Assembly: GCA_013146195.2 (NCBI GenBank)
Contig: CM028378.1
Coordinates: 10,779,350 to 10,843,349 of the forward strand
Reading direction: 5' to 3'
Source: Codonopsis lanceolata
Taxonomy: Eukaryota; Streptophyta; Magnoliopsida; Asterales; Campanulaceae
DNA: 64,000 nucleotides
Both the position numbers and the translations under genes were made by a program. Shown here in pieces: positions 19,306-30,707 of the stretch; within the stretch, counting starts at the first letter, position 1, and each line of letters starts with the position of its first letter. The notes below the pieces were generated by a model that was not told the DNA's origin, searched no databases, and saw only the letters and a program-made list of their open reading frames with translations.

Positions 19306-21103
19306 TAAATTATTTGTTGATTATGTAGTGGAAGAAGGTACCTAAATGTCTGTTTTCCTAACAATTTTTGTATTGTGATAATTAAAATTGATTTTTGAAT
19401 AGCGATACAAAATTGGATTAGGTAAATAAAATTGAATTAGATAATTAAAATTAACGCACGCAATGTAAAATTGGATTATATAATTAAAATTGATTTTATT
19501 TAAATTGAATTAGATAATTTCATTTCGGTAGCGTGTATCAAGCATGCCTCAGATTCCTTTATTCTTTTTTTAAAGAACGCACGAGTTGGGCCCGACAACA
19601 TACACGGATATATTGATTTCCACGCATAGAAACTAGGGTTGCCAGTCAATATAAAGCCTCCATTTCACCTCACCCACTCTTCAGTCTCATTCTCGTTTAC
19701 CCGCCGATGCCGTAGGTTGGACTTGGAGCTCCATCTCCGAGCAAACCATCATAGTTGCCCTTTGTGTCACCGATCTCACTTGTGATTGGTGCTATTTCTC
19801 TAATTCGAGGTACTTCAATTCCGTATCTAGATCTATATATAAGTGTTGTTTTTAGGGATCCATGAATTTTCATTTTTTTGATCAAATCTATAAGAAGTAA
19901 CTGTAATTTATATCCAGATTTGTGATAGATTTGAATTTTTATATGTTATCACCATTGATATTCATTTTTGTGTTGTTTATTTCTTTGCCTGTATGTTGTT
20001 TGTTTGATTGTTACTGGCTCAATTTGATCCCATCGAGATCTGAGTCGAATACATGTGCTCCACCTTCCATTAATCGGAGTCTTCTTGTGCAATTTATCAT
20101 TGATGATGTATATGTTCTTTAGCATGATTTATGATTTTCATGCTGTTTATGATTTTTCTTTATAGGCTTTCCCAATTGTATTCTTCAGTAAACTCAAGTT
20201 GGAAACCGTTTGTTTCCTTTTTTATTTCTGATTGATTTCTGATTTCTGATTGATTTACTGGTGGTTTAGTTTCTATATTCCATGTTGATTAATTATTCCA
20301 GTGTCTTTGGCCTTCACAATTTCTAAGATTTCACTTTGTGGATTTTTCCCACAAGATTACTTGTTTGATTCCTATATATAGGACGGAACAATAGAGGAAA
20401 AATGTTGATGTTTTTGAGATCTAAATCTCAATATGATAGAACTCTTGTTTAGCTTTTAACTCAGTTTGCAGGGTCTTGGGGTCCTAGAACCACCCATGAG
20501 ATTATTGCTGTTGCCCCACATAATAAAGAGTTTTAGCTGATTTGTTTTTCTATTATTATCCGGGAGAGTTTGCTTTAATTGTTAACTTAAGCCAAAGAGG
20601 AAACTTGCAGTTTTAAAGTTTTAACTTAAGCATTTGTCTGTCTCTCACGCTAAGAGTTTGAATATCCATGTTTAACTTTACTCATTGCCAATTTCCACTT
20701 GCAGGGTCTCACTTGTCTGTTCCCTGTGCATAATGAGGTGATTTTAACTGATTACCACTTTCTATAAATTTATTGTCCCAAAAGTTTCATTTTATCCTAC
20801 TATGCATCCATGAGTAACAAAAAGGGAAACTTGTATACCAGCTCGTTAGTAATGTTTCATTCTGGTAGTTGAGGTTTTATGCATGATGGTTTAGTTCTGT
20901 GAATTTTAATCATTCTATACTATACTAGTACTTCTTATATATTGGTTAAAGCTTTTAGGCTCATCAATATCAATTTTTTGATTAGTGGATTTTGGCCTAT
21001 TTAAGACTGAAAAAAGTATTCCACCAAATCAAATGGAATAAGTATGCCATTTGTCACCAACAACAATAACAAAAAAAAACCTTTATAAGACAACGTTGAC
21101 ACT
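19306..21103. repeat. Duplicated segment, copy A, second part
   Basis: Near-continuous match to 61990-63918 in copy B, including promoter-like sequence, leader and introns. The match ends at acaacgttgac (about 21090 in A, 63918 in B), after which the two copies diverge completely. Confidence 0.85.
19650..19655 (+). promoter_or_regulatory. TATA box of the duplicated transcription unit
   Basis: tataaa, preceded by aactagggttgccagtca (telo-box-like agggtt) and followed about 30 bp on by a CT-rich probable start region. The same arrangement lies at 62454-62459 in copy B. Confidence 0.5.
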
Positions 21104-21945
21104 TTAAGCTTATAATAGTTTCCTCTATTTATGAAAAAAACTGCTTTCTCTAAGAGTCAGTTGGCTAATATCAATGATATTTGATTAGTCAGTCCGGAAG
21201 AACATTAAAACTATGAGTGTTCTAATCATTTCTTTGAAATTTCTAATCATTCATGCACTAGGCGTTTCATTTAGTGGCTTGGTTAAGCTTTTACGCTTCT
21301 GCTTCCTCTTGCGCCATTGGCAATTTTTGGTTAATGAAATTACACATATTTTAGACTGAAGAAAGTAATCCACAAAACTTAACAGGGCAATTTTGCCATT
21401 TGAAAAAAAAAACTAATCCCCTTCCAGACCATGCTTGGCATTATAGGCTGCTGAATCTATGTGTCAGCTGGCTCAAGTTGAGTATCCTTGATCAGTCGAT
21501 CCTGAAGGACATGTTAGCCTAAGAGAGTATTTAACATATCACTTTTCTTTTAGCTTCATTAATTTGAAAAAAAAACACTCGAAGAAATGACTTCTACTTG
21601 TGGACTATTGTTGCATGTTCCTGAAGATAAAGAAAACCTTACTATGAAGTTTGTTCATAACTCTTAACAAAATTATGATACTTGTTTTGAGAAAATGAAG
21701 ACAATGATCAATAAACGATAAATTTATTTGTTTTATAGTGGTACATTACAAAGTTTTACGTTCTTAGTTGACTTTATTCCAGAAAATCTTTGAAATAGCA
21801 ATAGTGGGAATAGACAAGTAATCACTTTTCTGCTTGTGTTTCTTTGTCCACGTTCAGGGTCTTGCCATGCTATCAAGTTATGGCTATTCACACGCGGTAG
21901 AAGATAAGATCGTTATTCATAGCATTTCAGGTTACACAAGGTAAG
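19680..21945 (+). other. Gene-like 5' region: leader, introns, small ATG exon
   Basis: A CT-rich leader (about 19670-19809) ends at attcgag followed by gtact, a good donor. T-rich intron-like DNA follows. Three acceptor-like sites (ag at 20470-20471, 20703-20704, 21856-21857) are each followed by GGTCT. The third starts an exon with an ATG at 21867 and open codons MLSSYGYSHAVEDKIVIHSI, ending at cacaag before gtaagt (21941). Joining this to the next acceptor at 22219 gives an immediate stop, so the coding structure is unresolved. It may be a real gene with multi-exon 5' UTR, a non-coding RNA, or a truncated gene. Confidence 0.4.
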
Positions 21946-22222
21946 TGGTGAAGGCATTCTCGAAATTGTATCTTGTCATCTTACATTTTTGTTGATGTTC
22001 TCGACATAGAATGATTGTATAGAAAGAGTTGAAAAATCAATGTGACCATAAGATCCATGAGCATAGGCAATCCTATCTATTTTTTATGTCTTCTTGGTAG
22101 TTTTTCCTCATGTTTGGGGTGGAATTATACTTAGGACGACCCATTTTGGCTGTCCCACCTTTATGAAAAATTGAACAAGGCTCTTTGACCTGTCTTGCCC
22201 TTATCACTCTTCTTGTAGATAA
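21946..22222. other. Intron-like DNA
   Basis: T-rich sequence between a gtaagt donor (21941) and the acceptor cttcttgtag (ends 22219). No ORF; consistent with an intron of the preceding unit. Confidence 0.35.
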
Positions 22223-22498
22223 ATGTGCCTATGGCTCTCAATGGCAAACCAAAAAACACTCATGTTAAACAACATTGTCGTACCAATGCGGCCCGTGCTG
22301 GTGGATGAGTTTTTGAACAATGAAGGCCAGGAGAAGGATGAAGCAGGCCCTACATGCAAGCTAGAACTGATCAAAGTGGTCTCCTTCTGTCCCCAAAATC
22401 ACTTTGGGACTACTATGGTCTATGGTAGTATGGAACACAGTGATGATGCATGTTATATCAGCATGCACTTAAGTTATGAAATTTTCATGGTGGATTAA
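22223..22498 (+). CDS. Unknown small ORF, possible last exon
   Basis: 91 codons, acidic, with VPMRPVLVDEFLNNEGQEKDE and CKLELIKVVSFCPQNHFGTT, ending in a stop. An acceptor-like cttgtag lies just upstream, so the true exon may begin at 22220 and the ATG may be internal. The composition is coding-like and unlike the surrounding AT-rich DNA. I do not recognise the family. It is absent from copy B because the duplication ends before it. Confidence 0.35.
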   Translation: MCLWLSMANQKTLMLNNIVVPMRPVLVDEFLNNEGQEKDEAGPTCKLELIKVVSFCPQNHFGTTMVYGSMEHSDDACYISMHLSYEIFMVD

Positions 22499-23112
22499 CT
22501 AATCAAGTTACTGTCTAGATTTTGTTGTAGTTCTATTGTCGATGGCTTGTACATAACTATGGAATTAAGGCTTGCTTTCTTGAACTCATGTTCTAAATTA
22601 CCTACTTCAGTTGTATGCCCTTGATTAATCACATTTTGCGGTCAATTAATTACTAATTTTCACTACAATACTGTTGATATGGTGTTTTCAGAATCATTGT
22701 AATATAGATTAAGAATCCAAATTTGGCTTTAATATATGTCTCACCATACATTTGGTAGTGTTCTAATTCAAAACTTTCCATAAAAATATATTTAATTTTC
22801 TTTTATTTAGAGCACCAGTGTGTATGTACGCACACACGCAAATTGGTGAAATAATATGTGTGAACTCCGAGGATTAATCCTTTTATTGGGAAGCCGAAAC
22901 CTAGTGGGAGGACAATGGTAGTGTTATACTCAAATATTTTTTTTTTTGGATTTTGGGATGAAAATTAACCCATATGTAGCCTTTAATTTGCTGTTCCTTA
23001 TAATCACATATACATCCTTATTTCCCATTAAAATGCATAGGTATATGGGTATTGCTTCAACATATAAATTCAAAGGAGGAGAAAAATTAATTTTTTCAAC
23101 CCGAGTAAAATT
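22499..23112. other. AT-rich intergenic DNA
   Basis: No credible ORF, repeat end or RNA gene. Contains a T run (about 22938-22948). Confidence 0.5.
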
Positions 23113-23340
23113 TCTCTCTCCGTCCCAAAATTATTGTCATCTTTTCCTTTTTCGTTAATACAAAATAATTGTATTATTTGTAACTTTCCGTTTTTGGAAT
23201 ACTTTTTCTTCCTACTTTAATTATAGACCACATGCACATGAGCTTTAGAAAAAACTACACATTATATCAATATTAATAATTTTTTTTAATACTTGTGTCG
23301 GGTTAAACATAACAATAATTTGTGGACAAATTTAGTATAC
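23113..23340. mobile_element. Degenerate Stowaway-like MITE
   Basis: Left end tctctctccgtcccaaaatt and right end aacaataatttgtggacaaa match the plant Stowaway pattern (ctccctccgtccc... in inverted form), including internal actttaattatagaccaca and gtcgggttaa phrases shared with the better copies at 23682 and 29805. The ends are eroded, so the borders are approximate. Confidence 0.6.
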
Positions 23341-23681
23341 AAACGACATAAAATATTACTCCAATTAATATGACATCAAACACATTGGGAATGTATACTT
23401 ATAACTTAAGCCAAAAACATATGAAAGACGAGTTTACGGGTATTTTATGTAAAAACGGATTTTCTTGACCTGACCGACACACCGTGTGTTGGTGGATTAC
23501 ATTATAAGATGGTGGAGTTTTATTTTACGAATTAAAATCTGTAAGAAGATTTTACGAGAGACTTGCTTATATCCTAAAGTTTTTAAGCAAAAACTTTTAT
23601 ATTTATTTTTCCAATCGATAGATAGTGTAGATGTAAAAGGCATCAATACACCTTTAAGATTTAAAAAACTCATAAATGATA

Positions 23682-23938
23682 CTTCTTCCGTTTTCAAATT
23701 ATCATTCACTTTTCTTTTTTCGTTCGTTTTTAAATAATTGTCATATTTCAAAACTTTTCTTTTTAAAAAAATATTTTTATTATTTTATCCTTACTTGTTC
23801 TACCTACTTTAATTATGACCACATACTTAAGGACATTAAAAGAAACTACACATTTAACTAATATTTATATTACAGTCAATTACTTTTTTTAAATGGTGTG
23901 TCAGATTAAAGTTGATAATATTTTGAAAACGAAGGAAG
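23682..23938. mobile_element. Stowaway MITE with TA target duplication
   Basis: 257 bp between TA dinucleotides (23680-23681, 23939-23940). The ends are cttcttccgttttcaaatta and, reversed, cttccttcgttttcaaaat, an imperfect terminal inverted repeat. The interior resembles the MITE at 29805. Tc1/mariner-derived, non-coding. Confidence 0.8.
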
Positions 23939-24056
23939 TAGAAAAGGAAAAGGCAAAAAAATCCCAAAAAAAGAAAAGAAAAACACAAGCAAACAATCAG
24001 GTTGTTGAAACTGACAATTCTATACAACTAACAGGACGTCACACAGAGTCCATCCA

Positions 24057-24240
24057 TGGCTATCAGCTCGAGTCTCAGTATAATCCGCCGTTCCTATCAG
24101 TCTTCGATCGATCCCTACCTTTTAACAACTGATATAAGCTGCTGTTCGGCCTCGCCCATTTCGGATTCAAATTCGCTGATGCGTGGTACTCCGATTCTTG
24201 CTCCTTCCACTTTTTTTCATTATGTTGTTTTTAGGGTTTT
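24057..24240 (+). CDS. Possible first exon of a gene, organelle-targeting-like
   Basis: An ATG in good context (tccatggct) opens a frame starting MAISSSLSIIRRSYQSSIDP, rich in Ser and Arg and with few acidic residues, as in plastid or mitochondrial transit peptides. The frame stops at about 24240. A donor site before that (for example gcgtg-gtact near 24185) is possible. No following exon is recognised apart from the exon-end-like motif near 24766. It may be a 5' gene fragment. Confidence 0.35.
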
Positions 24241-25351
24241 GTAAAAGAAATATCTTAAGAAAACACATTCAGATCAGTGTTTATTTTCTGTTGCTAATTC
24301 TTCAATTTATAATTGAGACTTTGAATTGATGTTAATAGTCCAAACTTTAGTTTGATCATCATTTTCTTCTCAAATTAAGCAAATTTGTTCAATGTTTTGG
24401 TTGTCTTTTGCTATGCTAGTTGTTATTTCATTTGTAGATCCGTACTTGTTTCATGGAATCCTATCAAATTTGTATGTTGAAAACCTAGATCTCTCTAATC
24501 TATACTAACTCCGTCCCTAAATGAGTGTTTATTTTAAGTTTTTCACATTGATGTCTGTAAAGCATTACAAGTCTTCACTAGGACAGGAAATGTGTCATAG
24601 GTGAAATTAGCTAAAATATACAAAAATGAGGAGAGGTCAGTGTGATCTATCGTGGAATCCTATCCTAGTATGCCTGCATTGTACCTTGGCTATAAATGTC
24701 TACAAAATAAAATCTTAAGACATGCTGTGAAGAAGGGGAAACAATAAGGGGAAAGTTGATAGTGTAATCTCCACGCAATTCATTCCGAGGTAGAAAATTA
24801 TATGAAAGTTGTCCTTTTTCTTTTCACTCACTGCGTGATATTGTTCATTTATGTTCATTTAAGTATAGGTCAAGATAAGGATACGATGGTTCGCTAGATT
24901 TAGTTCGTTACTTGAACTAACTTTTTTAGTTCATAGCTTTCTTCATTGAAGGGATTATGGGAATGCTTTTAGAAGGAGTGATGCAATATGGACGTCATAT
25001 TTGATTATTCGATAACCTAGGATGAGCGTAAGCTTTACATTTTGGGGCTCACGCATGATCATACGATCTGGAATTATATGCAAGTGCTGATGTATGTGAT
25101 ACATTTTACTTACTCAAACGCGTATAAATATAAATTCTTCGATATATATTACTATATATTTCTTAGGGGTTGAGTATTCTAGTTGAACTAGTCTGCTTAG
25201 AGTTTTGACTTTCATGACTAACTTTTCTTCGATTCCGGGGTATTGAGGCCTTTGAAGAAACCAGGAAATTAATGAAGTTGACAGTGGTTAACAAGTTAAT
25301 TCAATGGTTTCATCACCCTTCATGAAAAACTTTGATCTCCCCCCGAAATAT
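24241..25351. other. Intron-like or intergenic AT-rich DNA
   Basis: No long ORF. At 24766-24795 it holds the aatctccacgcaattcattc/cgaggtag motif shared with 12619-12650. A short stretch near 24510 (actccgtccctaaatgagtg) resembles a Stowaway end but lacks a partner. Confidence 0.4.
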
Positions 25352-26042
25352 GATGGATTCACCCACTACCAATAATGCTAATGTTGGTATGGGCAATTTC
25401 AACACAAAGAAGAATAATATACCATTCTAGTGCGGCGATGAATGCTAAACAAATGCAAGGAGATGGGGCCAGCAACATAGATAATATTCAATTGCCCATA
25501 TCCCAATCCACTATCCCATGCGGCAATACTCATATTGCTCATGCTGCACATGGTTCGTCCCCTCTAAGTCCTTCAATTCTTGAACCGCCCGTTGGTGTTG
25601 TTTCGGGGTCCAATTCCAAATGCTACAACCATTTGAGATATTAATCAATATTTTTCCAAAGGACGATGGTGTTGAAGGTAACTTAGTTGACCAAGCTCAA
25701 AGTGTTTTCCATGCATTTTCTTCCGCTGCGGTATATACGGATACAGGGGGTTCTTGTGAGAGAATGTCGTTTTGGGATAGCATTATGCAGCACCTTATTC
25801 GTGCGGGTAAAGCGCATTCTTCAGGCGGAGACCTTAACAAGGTTCAACATCCACGAGGTATGCTATTTCGTTCTATTTCTTTAAACGATTTGTATCTCGT
25901 TCGTCCCTCTACCTCGAGAATCCAAGCCTTTCATAAGCTTTGTATGGACATGAAGAAAAAATCTAAACATAAGATTTATCTTACAAGTAACAAACGTAAG
26001 ATCAGGCCAGCGGCTTCGATAGCCCACCGTTCCACCAACTGA
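25352..26042 (+). pseudogene. Frameshifted unknown coding-like region
   Basis: Three frames in succession carry coding-like sequence: MMDSPTTNNANVGMGNFN from 25352, MNAKQMQGDGASNIDNIQLP in a second frame and then DDGVEGNLVDQAQSVFHAFS to SIAHRSTN and a stop at 26042. The last frame (25620-26042, 140 codons) is the longest. Low hydrophobicity and Asn/Ser/His richness recall ORF1 or gag-type proteins, but no zinc knuckle or known motif is seen. I do not assign a function. Confidence 0.35.
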
Positions 26043-26155
26043 TTTGGGTATTCGTCTTGCGGGTGCTTGTTTTTAATCTTTGCGCATATAACTTTGCTTT
26101 CCTGGCCTTTGGATCTCTTATGTATTTCCGTTCTCGAGGTTCATGCTCCTTTGCC

Positions 26156-27768
26156 TGTAACGCCCCAAAATTTCTAACCAATCTATAATCCCAAAATCTT
26201 GGGCGCGTCACTATTACAAATACTAAATCACGATAATTCTGAAATCATCTCTTAAGGACTAATAATAAAAGAAAGTCATAGAGTACTTATTACATTTCGA
26301 AAGTATAATTAAACAATTCTGTAGTCCCAAAACGGCTAAACCAAATACTTGTCCAAATAATATAAAACAAGCTAATTTGAAAAATGAATCTTCAGGTCGT
26401 TCTTGACGGTATCCGATTTACTTAAAACCTGGAAGGAAAAATATTTGGAAGGGATGGACGAACAATGCCCAGTAAGATCATATACAACCCTTTCGAAATC
26501 TAGGGAAGGGTCTAACAAAATAAAGTATTTAAAAGGGATTAATATTCAAATGGTTCATAATCGGGAATAACACAATGATATGATAGATTTCATATTTCAT
26601 AATGCCACAAAAGAATTCGATGTAAAAGATAGAGATACAAAGGCATTTGCGAGAGATCTAATCGTCGCCAACTGTCACATACCAGTTGGAGACGACGACC
26701 AACCCGCGGATACCATAATCACATAAGCGGTCACAAGACCTCTTTTAAACAAGGATTCACAATGTACTAATAGTAATAGTTCATAATGGTATATCCGGAT
26801 AACCAAGCCACGGGCCAGGTGGCATAATTCATAATCAAATATCAAATTCAAAATGCTACTTTACCCCAGTAGCCGGGTTGTTCAAGTTAGTGATCATAGT
26901 AAGATTTCACAAATAATATTCCAACAAAAATTTGGTTTCACAAAAAATATCTCACTGAATTTAAATATTAGTGAGATATATGTAATGAGATTTACAATTT
27001 AGAATAACCAAAGAACGGGTACGACGGAATTCAAATTCAAATGCCAACTCAAAGTTGGTACACGTTTCAAAGAAAGGTAATTGTCAAATAATTTGTGGAA
27101 GCCTAACAATTTAAAATAGAGATTGCAAATATCTAAAAGATGTATAATCCCTTACCTGTTTAGGGAGTGTACAACGAAATGAAAATCACCAATTCCGGAA
27201 GAAAGCTAACCGCTCTTGTCAAAATCTAAAATTCAAGGCATAATATTAATTTAGCAAATTATTTATATTGTTGTAATCTAGTAATTTAACCTAATCTTAA
27301 TAATATTATCGCCTTACAAATTTGGATCAAAACCAACTTAGATACTACTGTTTACTATACTTATTATTCTCAAGTAATGCTACTTTAGCATAAAACCCAA
27401 TTATAATATACATATAAATCCTACTATTGCATTCTACTTTCCTTAATGCCCATTTAAGTGGTATGCATTCCAGTACTTCCTATTTTCACCATCCTGTGCA
27501 CTAAACAATTTCATAAGTCAACTCGACTAAAGAATTTCTATCATTCAGCTTCTCCACTTCTCTCAACTCACTTACCTTCAATTATTTATTTATTCTTTTA
27601 TATTTCTTCTGCAGATTATACAGACAGCCTAGTTCTTATGATTCATCCTTCGATTCCCTCTTAATTCTTCACAATAGAACACACATACGCATTAACAGTA
27701 AGATGCTTAAACCCACTATCTTTCTTTTCCTTTATTTCTTTTGTGAGTTTCACTACACCCACAACATT

Positions 27769-27770
<2 letters not shown>
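26156..27770 (+). repeat. Chromovirus-like (Tekay/Del type) LTR, probably solo
   Basis: Begins TGTAACGCCCCAAAATTTC, a start typical of plant chromovirus LTRs. About 300 bp later it has ggacgaacaatgcccagtaa, another phrase common in these LTRs. No gag-pol follows or precedes it, so it is likely a solo or truncated LTR. The right end is not determined and the limit given is only the start of the CT repeat. Confidence 0.45.

Positions 27771-27771
<1 letters not shown>

Positions 27772-27815
<44 letters not shown>
27772..27815. repeat. (CT)n microsatellite
   Basis: About 22 CT dinucleotides without interruption. Confidence 0.95.
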
Positions 27816-27816
<1 letters not shown>

Positions 27817-27974
27817 AATAATAATAACCCATAACCCATATGTAGTATATTATGTGACATATTTTAGTTACTCTTTTATATAAGGGTAATGTATATTTTT
27901 CACCAGAAATAATAAATATTTTGTTAGAACATTAATTTACATAAAACTTGTACATATAATCAAGAATATGATCA
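27816..27974. other. AT-rich spacer
   Basis: No gene. Lies between the CT repeat and the probable outer end of the minus-strand Copia LTR. Confidence 0.4.
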
Positions 27975-29804
27975 TGTTTTTCACATAAGCATAATGAACG
28001 TAAATTAAAGACATATCGGAAGCAATTGACGCCGTTAGTACGGAGTAATTGAATCCGATTGACTGTAATGTGGAACAAGAGTCTTCAATTCAAGTGGGTT
28101 TTTGGTTTTAACCCTCTTATCTATTTCACATGCGATGAAACGTATGTATTTTTGTGGAGGCAACTGTTAGGGTAAAAGAACGTAAGAAACCCTAATCCCC
28201 AAAAGACTTTAAATAGATAGGAGGTGGAACCTAACCCTAAAGTGTAATCAATCTCCCACTGTCCATCAAGGTGTAGAGATTTATTGGGCCTATTAAGATT
28301 TAATATACTTTAAGTATATTAGAAAAGTATAGACACCCCAATTTCGTACCCCTGGTATGTGACTGACATAAAATATCAAGAACTGTTAAAACTTAACAAA
28401 TGTCAAGTTACAGGAGTCAAAAATGCGAAAGGAAAAGCAGGATGCGCGAAACAGTGAACTGCAGGGGGTAAAAGTGCAAAAAAAGAAACTTGAATAGTTG
28501 GCTTGGTGCCGCACCAAGGAGCGTGGGTGCCGCACCATACCCTTTCCTGTAGCTCTCTCTCAGATTGAAAAGGTACAAGTCTTGAAGCTCAAGGTACAAC
28601 TCACCAAAGCAGGCTGAACAAATTCGAGAATTCCCGACGAGTCCTGCCTTCTCACTATAAATAGAAGCCTCGGCCTCTCATTTCAGTGGTTCATTTTCCG
28701 CGATCAAGAATCGCAACGAAGCTCTGCTCCTTCGTTCTTCCGATAATATTAGTACGAGAGGTGCGAGATAGGTGAGTGGAAGCCCCTAAAATCTCCAAAC
28801 CCCGTCCAAACTCCGCCAAAATAAATACCCATAGGTTATAAGTGATCCCTAGCCTAGTTGTTAGGTATCCACCTCACTTCCCCGACCCAAAAATCCCAAA
28901 GTAAGCCGTTACTCTGCCCGAGTAACGAGCTGAAAAGTCAAAAAACTAAGCCGTGGTTCCGCCCAACCAAAAAGGCCAAAACCTACCCAAATAAGTTGTC
29001 ATTCTGCCCAAGTTGACAAGCCCAAAACCTCAGAAATAAGCAGTCACTCTGCCCAAATCAAAACAACAACCACACAACAAACAAAAAATACTCCCTCTCC
29101 CTAAAGGACAGAGCGAGCACACCACCTCTCTAAAAGGTAAAACTTTTAAGAGCGTTGTTTATTTAATTTATTTATTTTTTCTGTCTTTTATTTATTTTTA
29201 AAGTTGTTATTTAAATCCGGCACAATGTAGCCAATATAAGCCGTTGTGCTGCCCGGATTAGAATAGGAAATACTATGTAAAAGAGCCGTTATAATGGCCA
29301 AATATTCTTAAATATGTCTGTAATTATTGTAAGGAAATGGCTGCAAGTCCGTAAATAATGTAGCCACGGATGTATTTGTTTTAATTTCCTGTCTTTTAAT
29401 ACTTTATTTATTTGCGAAATAAATATAACAATAAGCATACTTCAGCCAAAAACCATTTTTGAGACCGAAATGGCGAGTTGGGTGCCTAGCACCTTCCCAA
29501 CTCGTAACTTAGCCTCCGAACCCGTTTTCTTTTTCTCTGGTTTATTTTTCTTTTCTTTGGTTTTGCTTTATTTGCCTTAAAATAAAGATGGCGACTCTAA
29601 AAACCAATGTTCTAAAACTCGCTAGGCGGGTGCTAGGCGTCGGACTGGGGCCTAGCGCCTAGAGCGCCTAGGCGGGGCCGAGAAATTAATGAATAATTAC
29701 AATAGTTTTTGATTTGTCTAATATAATTTAACTAACAAGTATTAAAACCTTCATATATACTAATATTAAATATCATCTAATAATCTAATAATATTAAAAT
29801 AATA

Positions 29805-30062
29805 CTCCCTCCGTCCCTAAATTATCGTCCTCCTTTCCTTTTTCGTTCGTCCCAAAATAATTGTCCACTTTGAAACTTACCTTTTTAGAACATCATTTTT
29901 ACCACTTTACCCTTACTTTTTCACTCTACTTTAATTATGGGCCACATACACATGGGCTTTAAAGGAAACTACACATTAAACCAATATAAATAATCAAGTC
30001 AATTGTTTTTTCTTAAACTGTGCGCCGGGTCAAGCAGGACGATTATTAAGGGACGGAGGGAG
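29805..30062. mobile_element. Stowaway MITE inside the hAT-like element
   Basis: 258 bp with ends CTCCCTCCGTCCCTAAATTA and, reversed, CTCCCTCCGTCCCTTAATAA, a near-perfect terminal inverted repeat, between TA dinucleotides (29803-29804, 30063-30064). It is the best-preserved MITE in the window, hence probably the youngest layer of the nest. Confidence 0.9.
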
Positions 30063-30338
30063 TAATTATATTACAAATTTACAATTTAAAAGATTAAAAA
30101 TTTAAAGCTAACAATTCAATTTCGTTGCATAAAGTGCAAATCCCTAAGAAAATATGAGTGCCAAAAAACTAATTTTGAGTTAAAGTTATAAGTTATGTAT
30201 TTAGATAAGAACAAGGGGAAGAAACCAATGAATGAGAAAGGTAGAGGGTATATTTAAAAATATGAATCAATATTGAATCAATAAATATTAAATATCTCTT
30301 TCACTGATTTTAGTTTATTAATAAAAAGTGAAAAACTT

Positions 30339-30707
30339 TTGGGAATCTTTTATGTTTGCACAGATGACGAAGCAGGCCATCATTTCTCCATTTTTGAAGA
30401 AGAAGAAGCAGCAGACCATTTCTCCATTTTTCGCAGAAGGCTAAGCATCAATATTTCATCCCGTTCCCAACGCCGACGATTTCGGGATTTCTTTTTTCTT
30501 TCCCAGGTTAATAGATCTATTCAATTCATCAAGAAATTGGGAAATCACAAACATCATCATCTCTCTCTCTCTCTCTCGGGTAGATCTATCACCGCCGCCG
30601 CTTTGTCGCCCTCCATTCTCTATCTTTTCTTTCTCGTCCCTCCATCTGTCGCTCCCTTGCTATACAGCCTGTCCTACCATCTTTTGAGGGGCGAAGAAGA
30701 AGTTTAA
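30339..30707 (+). CDS. Short ORF carried by the hAT-like element
   Basis: 122 codons with a duplicated HHFSIFEEEE / DHFSIFRRR phrase, then basic and Ser/Leu-rich sequence over a CT-rich stretch. A second frame from an internal ATG (30363) reads MTKQAIISPFLKKKKQQTIS. The region is GC-richer than the rest of the element and leader-like. It may be the remaining first exon of a deleted transposase or captured host sequence. Not convincingly a functional protein. Confidence 0.25.
   Translation: MGIFYVCTDDEAGHHFSIFEEEEAADHFSIFRRRLSINISSRSQRRRFRDFFFLSQVNRSIQFIKKLGNHKHHHLSLSLSGRSITAAALSPSILYLFFLVPPSVAPLLYSLSYHLLRGEEEV

Noticed and set aside
24500..24530. Stowaway MITE end (actccgtccctaaatgagtg)
   Set aside because: No matching inverted end within a plausible distance.
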